64,000 nt of DNA from Dyella terrae (GTDB lineage Bacteria > Pseudomonadota > Gammaproteobacteria > Xanthomonadales > Rhodanobacteraceae), in NCBI RefSeq assembly GCF_022394535.1, contig NZ_CP089414.1:1674001-1738000 (forward strand), read 5' to 3'. Positions 36,358 to 47,200 of this stretch are shown piece by piece; within the stretch, counting starts at the first letter, position 1; each line of letters begins with the position of its first letter. Under the pieces are notes generated by a model. It searched no databases, was not told where the DNA came from, and saw only the letters and a list, made by a program, of their open reading frames with translations. The position numbers and the translations under genes are program-made.

Positions 36358-37119
36358 TCAATCCTGCGCGAACTGCTCGTCCAGAATGCGCTGTTCCAGG
36401 TTGTGCTCCGGATCGAACAACAGTCGCACGCCCTGCCCTGGCGATTGGCGAATCGCCACCTCGCGGATGTCGCGCACCTCGTGATAGTCGGCGGTGGCGC
36501 TAACCGGGCGCTTGCCGGGGTCGAGTACGCGCAGCGTCACCAGCGTGCGATGCGGCAGGATGGCGCCGCGCCAACGGCGTGGGCGGAATGGGCTGATCGG
36601 GGTGAGCGCCAACACGTTGGCGTCCAACGGCAGGATCGGGCCGTGTGCCGAAAGGTTGTACGCGGTGGAGCCCGCCGGCGTGGATACCAGGATGCCGTCG
36701 CAGACCAGGTTCTGCAGCTTCACGGTGTCGTTGAGCTTTACTTCCAGGTGCGCGGCCTGGTTGCTCTGGCGCAGCAGCGAGACTTCATTGAAGGCGAGCG
36801 CGTGGTGCACTTCACCATGGGCGTCGATTGTGCGCATTTCCAATGGATACAGCACCGCGGCATGAGCGCGGGAGACACGCTCCTCCATCTCATCCAACCG
36901 GTGCTTGTTCATCAGAAAGCCCACACGCCCCAGCTTCATGCCGTAGACCGGCGCCGGTAGGGCGCGATAGGCATGCAGCGTGCGCAACATGAAGCCATCA
37001 CCACCCAGCGCAATGATGACGTCGGACTCCTCGGGCGACGCGTCGCCATAACGGTCGACGAGTTTGCGCCGAGCCTGCTGGGCAACGTTGGTTTCGCTGG
37101 CGACAAAGGCGAAGCGCAT
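36358..37119 (-). CDS. nadK: NAD kinase
   Basis: A 253-residue ATP-dependent NAD kinase that makes NADP. Diagnostic motifs are ALGGDGFMLRT (GGDG, about residues 39-42), the NE motif in AFNEVSLLR, and the nucleotide-site segment DGILVSTPAGSTAYNLSAHGPIL (given in part: STPAGSTAYNLSAHGPI). It is slightly shorter than E. coli NadK (292) at the N-terminus, as in other Xanthomonadales-type enzymes. The start MRFAFVASE at 37119 matches family alignment better than the upstream in-frame extension to 37179, which lacks similarity. The ribosome binding site is weak. It lies between the glutamate dehydrogenase and the 5'-nucleotidase on the same strand. Confidence 0.9.
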   Translation of the reverse strand: MRFAFVASETNVAQQARRKLVDRYGDASPEESDVIIALGGDGFMLRTLHAYRALPAPVYGMKLGRVGFLMNKHRLDEMEERVSRAHAAVLYPLEMRTIDAHGEVHHALAFNEVSLLRQSNQAAHLEVKLNDTVKLQNLVCDGILVSTPAGSTAYNLSAHGPILPLDANVLALTPISPFRPRRWRGAILPHRTLVTLRVLDPGKRPVSATADYHEVRDIREVAIRQSPGQGVRLLFDPEHNLEQRILDEQFAQD

Positions 37120-37167
37120 ATGGCCGGTCAACGTTCGGAAGGAGGCCGTCAGTTGAACGTAGATAGA

Positions 37168-37204
37168 CGAAGGGCGCAAGACCGTCGCCGGTCCGCGCCC
37201 TTCG
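37168..37204 (-). terminator. Hairpin downstream of the glutamate dehydrogenase gene
   Basis: CGAAGGGCGC (37168-37177) pairs with 37195-37204; an inner GACCG/CGGTC pair extends the stem. It begins 54 bases after the dehydrogenase stop codon. There is no strong T-run, so efficiency is uncertain. Confidence 0.5.
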
Positions 37205-37257
37205 TGATGTTGCTCCGTGTCACCGCAACCCCGGTGGTGCCGGGGCCGCGAACGGCC

Positions 37258-40200
37258 TTACTGGTTCACCGGCACCTGCGCCAACTGGGCCAGACGACGG
37301 ACCGCGACCGAGGCGATCGGATAGTCCGCGTTCTGGGTAAGGATCTCCGCCAGCATGTTGCGGGTGTACTTCAGCGTGGCGTCGTCACGCTGCAGCCATG
37401 CCTTCACCGGCGAGATGTCCTTGGAGGCGCCAGTCAACGTCAGCACCTGCAGAGCCAGCGCGCGATGCTGATGGTTGAGCTCATCCAGCAGCGAGCCACG
37501 TGCCTGCGCGTGCCATGCACCTTCCACCGGCAGCGCCTCGATCTGGCTGCGCAGCCATTCCAGGTCCAGCGACTCGCCCAGTTCGTAGAACACGCCGGCG
37601 ACCTTGGCGATCGGCTGGCCGCTCTGCTGCGCCACTTCGACGATGTCGAGCATGGCACGCAGTTCGGGCAGGCGCGCCAGACGCAGGGCGAGTTCGCCCG
37701 GCATGCCCAGGCCTTCCCACTTCTCCTGGCTGGTGGCGAACTCCTGCTTGCCGGTCTCGGTGAGCACGTTGGGCAGCGCCGCACGCAGCTCGGTGACGCC
37801 CGCCTGATAACGCTCCACGTTGGCGGCGATGTCCAGCGTGCCGCCCGGACGGTTCAGCAACCAGCGTGCGGTATGGCGCAGCAGCGACCAGATCTGCAGG
37901 ATGGCGTCGATCTGGGTGGCTTCCGCCACCTTGCCATCCAGCGCTTCGATCTGTGCCCACAGCTCACGCGCATCGAGGATTTCACGCGCGGCGGTGTACG
38001 CCTTGGCGATAGCTGCCGGCCCCTGCCCCGTGTCCTCCTGCATGCGCATCATGAAGGTGGCGCCCATGCGGTTGATGGTGGAGTTGGTCACAGCCGTGGC
38101 GATGATTTCGCGCTTCAGGCGATGGCGCTGCATATGGTCGGCGTACTTCGCATGCAGCGGTTCCGGGAAGTAGCGCACCAGTTCCTTGGACAGGTACGGA
38201 TCTTCCGGCACGTCCGAGTCGAGCAGCTGCTGGAACAGCTTGATCTTGTCGTACGACAGCAGCACGGAGAGTTCCGGACGCGTCATGCCGATACCGCGCG
38301 TCTTGCGCTCGGTCAGCTCCGCTTCGGTCGGCAGGTTTTCCACCTGACGGTCGAGCAGGCCTTCCTGCTCCAGCATGCGGATGAAGTGCGCCATCGAACC
38401 AATGCGGTGCGCCGACTGGTGCTCCATCAAGGTGATGGCCTGGTTCTGGCGGTAGTTATCCCACAGCACCAGCTGGCCCACTTCGTCGGTCATGCTGGCC
38501 AACAACGTGTTGCGCTGGTCGAGCGTGAGCTCGTTGCGCTGCACGGCGTCGCCAAGCAGGATCTTGATGTTCACCTCGTGATCGGAAGTGTCCACACCGG
38601 CCGAGTTATCGATGAAGTCGGTATTGAGCAACACGCCGTGCTGCGCAGCTTCGATGCGGCCCTTCTGGGTAAAGCCCAGGTTGCCGCCCTCGCCGATCAC
38701 CTTGCAACGCAGCTCCGCACCGTTCACGCGCAGTGCGTTGTTGGCGCGGTCGCCCGCGTCGGCATGGGTTTCGGCACTGGACTTCACGTAGGTGCCGATG
38801 CCGCCGTTCCACAATAGGTCCACCGGCGCCTTCAGGATGGCGCTGAGCAGTTCGTTCGGCGCCAGCTGGGTGACGTCCGGCTTGATACCCAGCACGGCAC
38901 GCACTTCCGGCGAGATCGGGATGGACTTCAGCGTGCGCGGATACACGCCGCCACCCGTGGAGATCAGCGACTTGTTGTAGTCGTCCCAGCTCGAACGCGG
39001 CAGCTTGAACATGCGCTCGCGTTCCACGAACGAACGCTCGATGTCCGGCGTCGGGTCAAGGAAGATGTGGCGATGGTCGAACGCCGCGACCAGCTTGATG
39101 TGACGCGACAACAGCATGCCGTTGCCGAACACGTCGCCGGACATGTCGCCGATACCCGCACAGGTGAAGTCCTGCGTCTGGCTGTCGCGACCCAGCGCGC
39201 GGAAGTGGCGCTTGACCGACTCCCATGCACCCTTGGCGGTGATGCCCATGCCCTTGTGGTCGTAGCCGTTCGAGCCGCCCGACGCAAATGCGTCGCCCAG
39301 CCAGAAGCCGTGCTCGACCGAGATGGCGTTGGCGATGTCGGAGAACGTGGCCGTGCCCTTGTCGGCAGCGACAACCAGGTACGGATCGTCCTTGTCATGA
39401 CGCACGACATCGTGCGGCGGCACAACCTTGCCCTCGACCAGGTTGTCGGTGATGTCCAGCAGGCCGCTGATGAACATGCGGTAGCAGGCGATGCCCTCGG
39501 CCAGCTGTGCGTCGCGGTCGCCGTTCACTGGCGGACGCTTGACGTAGAAGCCACCCTTCGAGCCCACCGGCACGATCACGGTGTTCTTCACCATCTGCGC
39601 CTTCACCAGGCCCAGCACTTCGGTGCGGAAGTCTTCGCGACGATCGGACCAACGCAAACCGCCACGCGCCACCGGGCCGAAGCGCAGGTGGATGCCTTCC
39701 ACGCGCGGGGCGCACACGAAGATTTCGCGGTACGGCACCGGCTTCGGCAGCTCCGGCACACCGTGCGAGTCGAACTTGAAGCTGATGTAGCTGCGGTACT
39801 GGTCGTTCCACTGCTGGAAGAAGCTAGTACGCAGCGTGCCGCGAATCAGCGCAATGAAGCTGCGCAGAATGCGGTCGTCGTCCAGGCTGGAGACGGTTTC
39901 CAGCAGCGTGCCGATGGCCTCTTCGATAACCGCGATCTGCTCGGCGCGCGGCTTGGACAGTGCACCCACCAGGCCGTCGACGAGTGCCGGATGCGCGTGG
40001 CGCAACGACTCGGGGATCAGCACCTGCATTTCGCCGCGCAGCAAGTCGCCGGCGCGCTTGAGCTCGTCGGCCGCCAGAGTTTCACGGCGCGGGTCGAACT
40101 TGGCGAGGAACATCTCCACCAGCAGACCGGCGATGGCCGGATAGCGGTTGAAGGCGTCTTCCATATAAGACTGCGAGAAGGCCACGCCCGTCTGCAGCAG

Positions 40201-42192
40201 GTACTTGCAGTAGCCGCGCAGCATGGCCACCTGACGCCAGCTCAGCTTGGCGCCAAGCACCAGACGGTTGAAGCCGTCGTTCTCCGCGTTACCACGCCAG
40301 ATCTGCTCGAAGGCATCTTCGAACAGCGAACCAACCTGCTCCACGCCAAAGGCGAGGCTGCCGGCGGTCTGCACTTCGAAGTCCTGGATGTAAAGCTGGG
40401 TGCCGCCGACATTGATGTCGTACAGGTGCTCGGTGAGCACGCGCAGGCCCAGGTTCTCCAACTGCGGCAGCACTTCGGACAGAGCGATGTCGCCACCACT
40501 GCGGTAGATCTTGAAGCGCAGCTCTTCCGGACGAGAGGCCGGATGGTAGAACGACATGCGCACCGCGTCGTCGCCCTTGAGCAGCGACAACTGGTGCACG
40601 TCCTGTGCGGCAACGGCCGGGGACACGTCTTCCATGTAGCCAGCCGGCATCGACTTGGCATAGCGGTTCGCCAGTACCACACCGTCATGGTCGCCCAGCG
40701 CGTGCACCAGCTCGTCGCGTACGTCGTCGTACCAGTTGCGCACGATGGCGGCCACGCCCTTCTCCAGCTCGGCCGAGTCGTACTGGACCTGGTCGCCAAT
40801 CTTCGGGCGTACCACCACATGTAGGCGCACCAGCGCGGCCTCGCCCATCAGCACGGACGAATCGAGGCTCTCGCCACGCATGGTGTCCTTCAGCATGGCC
40901 TCGATGCGCTCGCGCACCGTGGTGTTGAAGCGTTCACGCGGAACGTACACCAGGCAGGTCACGAAACGGCCGTAGCGGTCACGGCGCACAAAGATGCGCG
41001 TGCGTGCGCGCTGGCGCAGTTCCAGCGTGCCCATGGCGGTGTTGAAGAGTTCTTCGTCACTGCTCTGGAACAGCTCGTCGCGCGGCAGCGTTTCCAGGAT
41101 GTGGCGCAGCGCCTTGCCCGAATGCGAGTCGCGCTTGAGGCCGGAGCGCTCCATCACGTACTCGAACTTCTGGCGCACCAGCGGCACGTCCTGCGGACGG
41201 GCCATATAAGCATTGGAGGAGAACAGACCCAGGAAGCGCTGCTCGGCCACTGGCTTGCCGTTGGCGTCGAACTTGAGCACGCCCACGTAATCCATGTAGC
41301 CCGGGCGATGCGCATGCGAGCGCGCGTTCGTCTTGGTAAGGATGATGGCGTCGGTAGCCCCGGACTGCGGCAGGTCGCTGGCCACCAGCGAACGCAGCGA
41401 GCGCGGCGCCAGCGAGCGTTCGCTCTTGTGCAGGATGCCCGCGCCCGAGGTTTCGTTGGCGCGCAGCACTTCTTCGCCGTCGGCCTCGGTCACTTCGTAT
41501 TCGCGGTAACCGAGGAAGGTGAAGTTGTCGTCGGCGAGCCAGCGCAGGAATTCAGAGGCCTCCGTGATCGAGGCGGCGTCGATCGGCAACTGACGTGACG
41601 ACAGGTCGGTGGCGATGGTCAGCGCCTGATCGCGCATCTTCTTCCAGTCGGCCACGGCGATGCGCACGTCTTCCAGCGCGCCTTCGAGGCGGGCCTTGAG
41701 CTTGGCGAGCTCTTCGTCGTTCGCTACGCGATCGACTTCAAAATGCATCACCGATTCGGACTGGCCGTCGGCGACGCCGATCTTCAGCAGCTTGCCGGAG
41801 GCATCACGCGACACCTCCACTACCGGATGGATCACGGCGTGGATTTGCAGATTTTCGCCTGCAACCATGGTGACGGTGTCTACCAGGAAGGGCATGTCGT
41901 CGGTGACGACCTCAATGTAGCTGCGGCCCGCATGGCCGGTTGCCGGGTTGACCACCCGCACCGTGGCGTGGCCAGGCTTGCGCTGCTGCATGAAATTGAG
42001 CAGGTCCGCAATCAGCCCGGCCCACTCACGAGCCGTATGCAACTCGAGGTCGCTGTCGGCGATACGCGAGAAGAAAGCGCTGATAAAAAATTGCGCCTCA
42101 TCAAGGCGCCCGGTAGGAAATCCGCTTTGCTTCAGTTCTTCGAAAACAACAGTGGGGAATGAGCTGTTGCTAGCCGCACGAATCGCGTTCAT
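37258..42192 (-). CDS. gdhB: NAD-specific glutamate dehydrogenase, 180-kDa class
   Basis: A 1644-residue enzyme that deaminates L-glutamate to 2-oxoglutarate with NAD, a catabolic entry to the TCA cycle. The class is defined by long flanks around a central dehydrogenase core. The N-terminal about 700 residues include ACT-like regulatory segments (e.g. RSYIEVVTDDMPFLVDTV). The core (about 770-1300) has ARGGLRWSDRREDFRTEV, MVKNTVIVPVGSKGGF (substrate-binding Lys residues), GDMSGDVFGNGML and an NAD-binding GEGGNLGFTQKGRIE. The C-terminal about 350 residues are helical. The start MNAIRAASNSSF at 42192 follows GATGCC without a strong site. Homologues are allosterically controlled homo-oligomers. 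It has an 856-base upstream region without a gene. Confidence 0.93.
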   Translation of the reverse strand: MNAIRAASNSSFPTVVFEELKQSGFPTGRLDEAQFFISAFFSRIADSDLELHTAREWAGLIADLLNFMQQRKPGHATVRVVNPATGHAGRSYIEVVTDDMPFLVDTVTMVAGENLQIHAVIHPVVEVSRDASGKLLKIGVADGQSESVMHFEVDRVANDEELAKLKARLEGALEDVRIAVADWKKMRDQALTIATDLSSRQLPIDAASITEASEFLRWLADDNFTFLGYREYEVTEADGEEVLRANETSGAGILHKSERSLAPRSLRSLVASDLPQSGATDAIILTKTNARSHAHRPGYMDYVGVLKFDANGKPVAEQRFLGLFSSNAYMARPQDVPLVRQKFEYVMERSGLKRDSHSGKALRHILETLPRDELFQSSDEELFNTAMGTLELRQRARTRIFVRRDRYGRFVTCLVYVPRERFNTTVRERIEAMLKDTMRGESLDSSVLMGEAALVRLHVVVRPKIGDQVQYDSAELEKGVAAIVRNWYDDVRDELVHALGDHDGVVLANRYAKSMPAGYMEDVSPAVAAQDVHQLSLLKGDDAVRMSFYHPASRPEELRFKIYRSGGDIALSEVLPQLENLGLRVLTEHLYDINVGGTQLYIQDFEVQTAGSLAFGVEQVGSLFEDAFEQIWRGNAENDGFNRLVLGAKLSWRQVAMLRGYCKYLLQTGVAFSQSYMEDAFNRYPAIAGLLVEMFLAKFDPRRETLAADELKRAGDLLRGEMQVLIPESLRHAHPALVDGLVGALSKPRAEQIAVIEEAIGTLLETVSSLDDDRILRSFIALIRGTLRTSFFQQWNDQYRSYISFKFDSHGVPELPKPVPYREIFVCAPRVEGIHLRFGPVARGGLRWSDRREDFRTEVLGLVKAQMVKNTVIVPVGSKGGFYVKRPPVNGDRDAQLAEGIACYRMFISGLLDITDNLVEGKVVPPHDVVRHDKDDPYLVVAADKGTATFSDIANAISVEHGFWLGDAFASGGSNGYDHKGMGITAKGAWESVKRHFRALGRDSQTQDFTCAGIGDMSGDVFGNGMLLSRHIKLVAAFDHRHIFLDPTPDIERSFVERERMFKLPRSSWDDYNKSLISTGGGVYPRTLKSIPISPEVRAVLGIKPDVTQLAPNELLSAILKAPVDLLWNGGIGTYVKSSAETHADAGDRANNALRVNGAELRCKVIGEGGNLGFTQKGRIEAAQHGVLLNTDFIDNSAGVDTSDHEVNIKILLGDAVQRNELTLDQRNTLLASMTDEVGQLVLWDNYRQNQAITLMEHQSAHRIGSMAHFIRMLEQEGLLDRQVENLPTEAELTERKTRGIGMTRPELSVLLSYDKIKLFQQLLDSDVPEDPYLSKELVRYFPEPLHAKYADHMQRHRLKREIIATAVTNSTINRMGATFMMRMQEDTGQGPAAIAKAYTAAREILDARELWAQIEALDGKVAEATQIDAILQIWSLLRHTARWLLNRPGGTLDIAANVERYQAGVTELRAALPNVLTETGKQEFATSQEKWEGLGMPGELALRLARLPELRAMLDIVEVAQQSGQPIAKVAGVFYELGESLDLEWLRSQIEALPVEGAWHAQARGSLLDELNHQHRALALQVLTLTGASKDISPVKAWLQRDDATLKYTRNMLAEILTQNADYPIASVAVRRLAQLAQVPVNQ

Positions 42193-43048
42193 GGCATCTA
42201 CTGTTTTGGGGAGACGGAATGAGCCTAAAAAAGCCTCAAAAGGATACGCCTCGCAACATGCCTAATCCACCTTTGTGAAAGGCGAACTTCAGCTAGTAGC
42301 AGGGGATGACGCCTGTGCAGCAAATGCGTTGCGAGGGTGTTTGCGCGAGGACGACATGACCATTCGGTGTCAGGAAAAACACTTTGCAGCATTCGAAAGA
42401 CTTGCCGCGCTCACGTGTTGCCAACGAATGGTCCGGGCCGGCCAGCGGTGCTGGCCATGCAATACCTGCGCGTATGTCATTGCGCGGACTCATCAAAACG
42501 TTGCAGCGCAGCAGATGAAAATCTGTCCTGCGCGCACCGCTGCCGGGCCAACCAAAATAGGAGCGCCCGCACGCCTCGCTCAGTTTCGGTGTGTTGTTAG
42601 CAAGCGGCCGCGACACGCAACCGGACCATCGGCACAGGCCCCTCGACGGGCGGACTGGCACCATGCCCCCCGCAGTCCCGCGGGTGCCATGGACACCGAC
42701 ACCCTTCCTTCACGGAATTCAGCCAACATTAGTACCCGGCGATCCTCCAAGGGGTACAGCAAACTGATCTCAGCGCGGCCCGAGAAGCGCGTCCGGATGG
42801 CCGGAGAAGCCCGCCTGGCGTAGTGAGGGTGGCTCTACAAATTGTAAACTGTACGGTATAGTCCAAGCTCGCCTGCCTGAACGAGCCATGGCTTCCGGGC
42901 CCCGCCCGTCCTGCGTTTCCCGTTCCACGGGACCCTGGACTCGCGGGGCCGCTGTGTGTTCGTCGCAAGCCATTGATTTGTCGTCGCCTGGATAGGTGTC
43001 GACGCGCCGCATCCCCTGACCACATTAAAGATAAAGAATGGAGCCCAC
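42193..43048. other. Divergent intergenic region between gdhB and the AcrAB-type operon
   Basis: About 856 bases with no convincing gene on either strand. Open frames exist (e.g. 42275-42823 on plus) but have no recognisable motif, no good ribosome binding site and arginine/cysteine-rich noise composition. Both promoters must lie here. The position before an AcrA-like gene is where a TetR-type repressor gene is often found, but none can be read. A promoter/palindrome candidate lies at 42834-42862. Confidence 0.5.
42834..42862 (+). promoter_or_regulatory. Promoter with overlapping palindrome upstream of the AcrAB-type operon
   Basis: TCTACA, 17 bases, TATAGT forms a plausible sigma-70 promoter about 185 bases before the adaptor gene. 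The 11-bp palindrome TACAAATTGTA (42836-42846) overlaps the -35 region, followed by TGTACGGTATAG. This arrangement resembles TetR-family repressor control of RND pump operons; the regulator is not in the window. Confidence 0.45.
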
Positions 43049-44269
43049 ATGAAGTCCACGTCATTGCGCACACCCCTGCTGTGCCTTGGCCTGCTCTCAC
43101 TGGCCGCCTGTGGCAAAGGCAAGGAACAAGGCCCGCCCCAGATGCCACCGCCGGAAGTCGGCGTGGTGAAGGCCCAGGTCCAGAGCACGCCGCTGACCAA
43201 GGACCTGGTGGGCCGTGTGTCGGCCTATCGCAGCGCAGATGTGCGCGCCCGCGTCTCAGGCGTGCTGCTTAAGCGCGCTTATCAGGAAGGCACCGACGTC
43301 AAGCAGGGCCAGATCCTGTTTGAGATCGACCCGGCCGTGTATCAGGCGGCGCTGGCCTCCAGCGTGGCCAACCTGGCGTCGGCGCAGGCCACCTATGTGA
43401 ACTATCACAAGACCGCCGACCGTCTGCGCCAGTTGTTGCCGCAGCACTATGTCTCGCAGTCCGATGTGGACGCCGCCGAAGCCAACGAGCGCAGCAGCGC
43501 AGCCGCGGTGAAGCAGGCCGAAGCGGCCGTGCAGAGCGCCCGCATCAACCTCAGCTATACCCATGTGGAATCGCCGATCGATGGGCGCGCCGGCCAGCAG
43601 CAGGTCACTGAAGGTGCCATCGTCGGTGCCAGCAACGCCGACACCGGTTCCAGCTCGACTCTGCTGACCACGGTTGACCAGCTCGATCCGCTCTACGTGA
43701 ACTTCACGGTGAGCTCCGCCGATCTGGATCGCCTGCGCGCGGCCCAGACCGCCGGCAACGTCTCGCTGTCGGACCAGGCCAAGACCACGGTGAAGGTCAC
43801 CCTGCCCGACGGCAGCACCTATGACCAGGCCGGCACGCTCGATTTCTCGGGTGCCACGGTCGACCCCACCACCGGTGCCGTGAACCTGCGCGCCCTGTTG
43901 GCCAACCCGCAGCGCCGTCTGCTGCCAGGCACCTACGTGACCATCACGGCCAACCTCGGCGAACAGCACAACGTGTTCCTCGTCCCGCAACCCAGCGTGC
44001 TACGCGACGTAGTGGGCGCCTATGCCTTGGTTGTCGAGTCGAACGGCAACGTGCAGCGCAAGAACGTCAGTGCGGAGAACTTGAGCAACGGCAACTGGAT
44101 CGTCACCAACGGCCTTAGCGCCGGCGACCAGGTGATCGTGTCCGGCCTGCAGGCGGTTCAGCCTGGCAAGCCGGCCAAGGCCACGCCGTACCAGCCCGAC
44201 CAGAAGAAGGGTGCGCAGGGCCAACCGGCGGCGGCAGGCCAGTCTGGCTCGGCTGCCGGTAAGCAGTAA
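43049..44269 (+). CDS. RND efflux periplasmic adaptor lipoprotein, AcrA/MexA type
   Basis: A 406-residue membrane fusion protein. The signal peptide ends in the lipobox LAAC (Cys about residue 21), so the adaptor is lipid-anchored in the periplasm. Family motifs are RSADVRARVSGVLLKRAYQEG (lipoyl half, shown in part: RARVSGVLLKRAYQEG), FEIDPAVYQAAL, a coiled-coil hairpin (about 95-160), LSYTHVESPIDGRAG and the barrel segment NLRALLANPQRRLLPG. A Gln/Ala/Gly-rich tail follows PGKPAKATPYQPDQ. GGAG lies 7 bases before the ATG. The pump gene follows after 14 bases. It would connect the pump to an outer-membrane channel encoded elsewhere. Confidence 0.9.
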   Translation: MKSTSLRTPLLCLGLLSLAACGKGKEQGPPQMPPPEVGVVKAQVQSTPLTKDLVGRVSAYRSADVRARVSGVLLKRAYQEGTDVKQGQILFEIDPAVYQAALASSVANLASAQATYVNYHKTADRLRQLLPQHYVSQSDVDAAEANERSSAAAVKQAEAAVQSARINLSYTHVESPIDGRAGQQQVTEGAIVGASNADTGSSSTLLTTVDQLDPLYVNFTVSSADLDRLRAAQTAGNVSLSDQAKTTVKVTLPDGSTYDQAGTLDFSGATVDPTTGAVNLRALLANPQRRLLPGTYVTITANLGEQHNVFLVPQPSVLRDVVGAYALVVESNGNVQRKNVSAENLSNGNWIVTNGLSAGDQVIVSGLQAVQPGKPAKATPYQPDQKKGAQGQPAAAGQSGSAAGKQ

Positions 44270-44283
44270 GGGAGCCTACTGAC

Positions 44284-47200
44284 ATGCCGAGTTTCTTTAT
44301 TGACCGTCCCATCTTCGCGTGGGTGGTCGCCATCCTGATCACACTGGTTGGCACCATCTCCGTATTGAACATGGGTATCGAGTCGTACCCGAACATCGCG
44401 CCGCCGCAGGTGGTGGTGTCGGCAACCTACCCGGGTGCCAACGCCGATACGATGGAGAAGAACGTCACCCAGGTGATCGAGCAGCAGCTCACAGGCATCG
44501 ATCACCTGCTGTACTTCAGCTCCTCGTCCAACTCCAACGGCACGTCCACGATCACGCTGAGCTTCGAAACGGGCACCGACCCGGACATCGCCCAGGTGCA
44601 GGTGCAGAACAAGGTGCAGCTGGCCCAGCCGCGCCTGCCTACCGCCGTGACCCAGCAGGGCGTGGTGGTGGCCAAGAGCAACCCTGACTTCCTGATGTTC
44701 GTGTCCCTGGTGTCCAGCAATCCGGACATCGATGGCAACCGCCTGGCCGACATCATCGCGTCCCAGGTGGCCGACCAGGTCGGTCGTATCCCCGGTGTGG
44801 GTGCCACCCGCCTGATCGGTGCCGAGTACGGTGTGCGCATCTGGTTGAACCCGGACAAGCTGCAGGGCTATGGCCTGGCCGCTAGCCAGGTCTACGCCGC
44901 CGTGGCCGCGCAGAACGTGCAGTTCGCTGCCGGTTCGCTGGGTGCCGACCCGTCTCCGAAGGACCAGGGCTTCACCGCCACCGTGTCCGCCGAGGGTCGT
45001 TTCTCCTCGCCTGAAGAGTTCGGCAACATCATCCTGCGCGCCAACAGCGACGGCACGGTGGTCAAGCTGAGCGACGTGGCCCGCATCGACTTCGGTCCGC
45101 AGAGCTACGGCCTGGCTGCTACATGGAACGGCCAGCAGGTGGGCGGCCTTGGCGTGCAGCTGCTGCCGGGCGCCAACGCGCTGGACGTGGCCGACGCGGT
45201 GAAGGCCAAGATGGCTGAGCTGTCCAGGGACTTCCCAGAAGGCGTCACCTGGTTCGCCCCGTACGACACCACGCCGTTCGTGAAGATCTCGATCGAGGAA
45301 GTGATACACACGCTGGTGGAGGCCATCATCCTGGTCTTCCTGGTGATGCTGATCTTCCTGCAGAACTTCCGTGCCACGGTGATCCCCACCCTGGTGATTC
45401 CGGTGGCGTTGCTGGGCACCTTCATCGGCCTGGTGGCCCTGGGCTTCACCGTCAACCAGCTAACGCTGTTCGGCATGGTGCTGGCCATCGGCATCGTGGT
45501 GGACGACGCGATCGTGGTGATCGAGAACGTCGAACGCATCATGACCGAGGAGCAGTTGTCGCCCAAGGAAGCGACGCGCAAGGCGATGGGCCAGATCACC
45601 GGCGCCGTGGTCGCCATTACCGTGGTGCTTGCAGCGGTGTTCGTGCCTTCGGCCCTGCAGCCTGGCGCCTCGGGCGTGATCTACAAGCAGTTCGCGCTGA
45701 CGATCGCCGTGTCGATGGGCTTCTCGGCCTTCCTGGCACTGTCGTTCACGCCGGCGCTGTGCGCCACCCTGCTCAAGCCGGTTCACGATCACAAGAAGAA
45801 CATCGTCTACCGCAAGTTCAACGATCTCTTCGATCGGGTGACGCATACCTACAGCGGCCACATCGGCAGCGCGGCGCGTCATGCACCGCGTTGGATGATG
45901 GTGTTCGTGGTGGTCGCAGCACTGGCTGGCTTCCTGTACACCAAGCTGCCTACCAGCTTCGTGCCCAATGAAGACCAGGGCTTCGCTCTCGCCATCGTCA
46001 ACCTGCCGCCGGGTGCCACCCTGCACCGCACGGAAGAGGTGATGGCCGAGATGCGCGAGCGCGTGAAGCAGAGCCCGCTGCAAGCCGACATCGTCGGCAT
46101 GTACCAGATCAGCGGCTTCAGCTTCATCGGCCAGAGCGAAAGCACCGGCATGGCCTTTATCAAGCTCAAGGACTGGAAAGAGCGTGATATCACGGCCGAC
46201 GACTGGATCCTGAAGGCGAACGGTGTGATGCACGGCATCCGCGACGCGCAGATCTTTGTGGTCAACCTGCCTACCATCCGCGGCCTCAGCCAGTTCGGCG
46301 GTATCGACATGTTCCTGCAGGCTCGCGCCGGTCAGACGCATGGCGAGCTGATGCAGGCCATGGGCACCGTGGTGGGCAAGGCCAAGGACAACCACGCGCT
46401 GTTCGGCGTGCGCCCCAACTCGCTGCCCGATGCTCCCCAGTGGGACATGAAGGTGGACCGCGTGCAGGCGCAGGCCATGGGCCTGTCGGTGAGCGATGTG
46501 TACACCGCCATCCAGATGATGCTGGCGCCGGTGTACGTCAACGACTTCGTCTACGGTGGCCGCGTGAAGCGCGTGTACCTGCAGGCGGACCAGGCTTACC
46601 GCATGAGTCCGGAAGCGCTGCAGCACATCTACACGCCGAGCAGCCTGTCGAGTGGTTCGAGCAGTTCGTCCACGTACGCGGCTACGGTCAATCCGTACAA
46701 CATGATCCCGATCTCCAGCGTGGTGAAAACCAACTGGGATATGGGTTCGCCGGCATTGACCCGCTACAACGGCTACGCCGCGGTGGAAATCGTGGGTAAC
46801 GAAGCCCCGGGCTTCTCGACCGGTCAGGCCATGACCGCCCTGCAGAGCATCGTGGACAACGATCTGCCGAAGGGCTTCGGTGCCGACTGGACGGGTCAGT
46901 CGTACCAGGAAATCCTGGCCGGCAACTCGGCGACACTGCTGATGGTGTTGTCGATCGTGATCGTGTTCCTCTGCCTTGCTGCGCTGTACGAGAGCTGGTC
47001 GATCCCGGTCGCGGTGTTGTTGGTGGTGCCGCTCGGCCTGCTGGGTACCGTGGTGTTCTCGATGTTGCGCGGCTTGCCGAACGACATGTACTTCAAGATC
47101 GGCTTGATCACGGTGATCGGCTTGGCGGCGAAGAACGCGATCCTGATCGTGGAATTCGCGGTCGAGCAGCAACAGTCTGGCCAGTCGTTGTTCCAGGCGG

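Noticed and set aside
39067..40824. Long open frame antisense to the glutamate dehydrogenase gene
   Set aside because: Antisense frame kept open by GC-rich codon bias; translation shows no motif while the opposite strand is a conserved enzyme.
42275..42823. 182-codon frame upstream of the AcrA-like gene
   Set aside because: No motif, poor start and noise-like composition; no TetR similarity on either strand.
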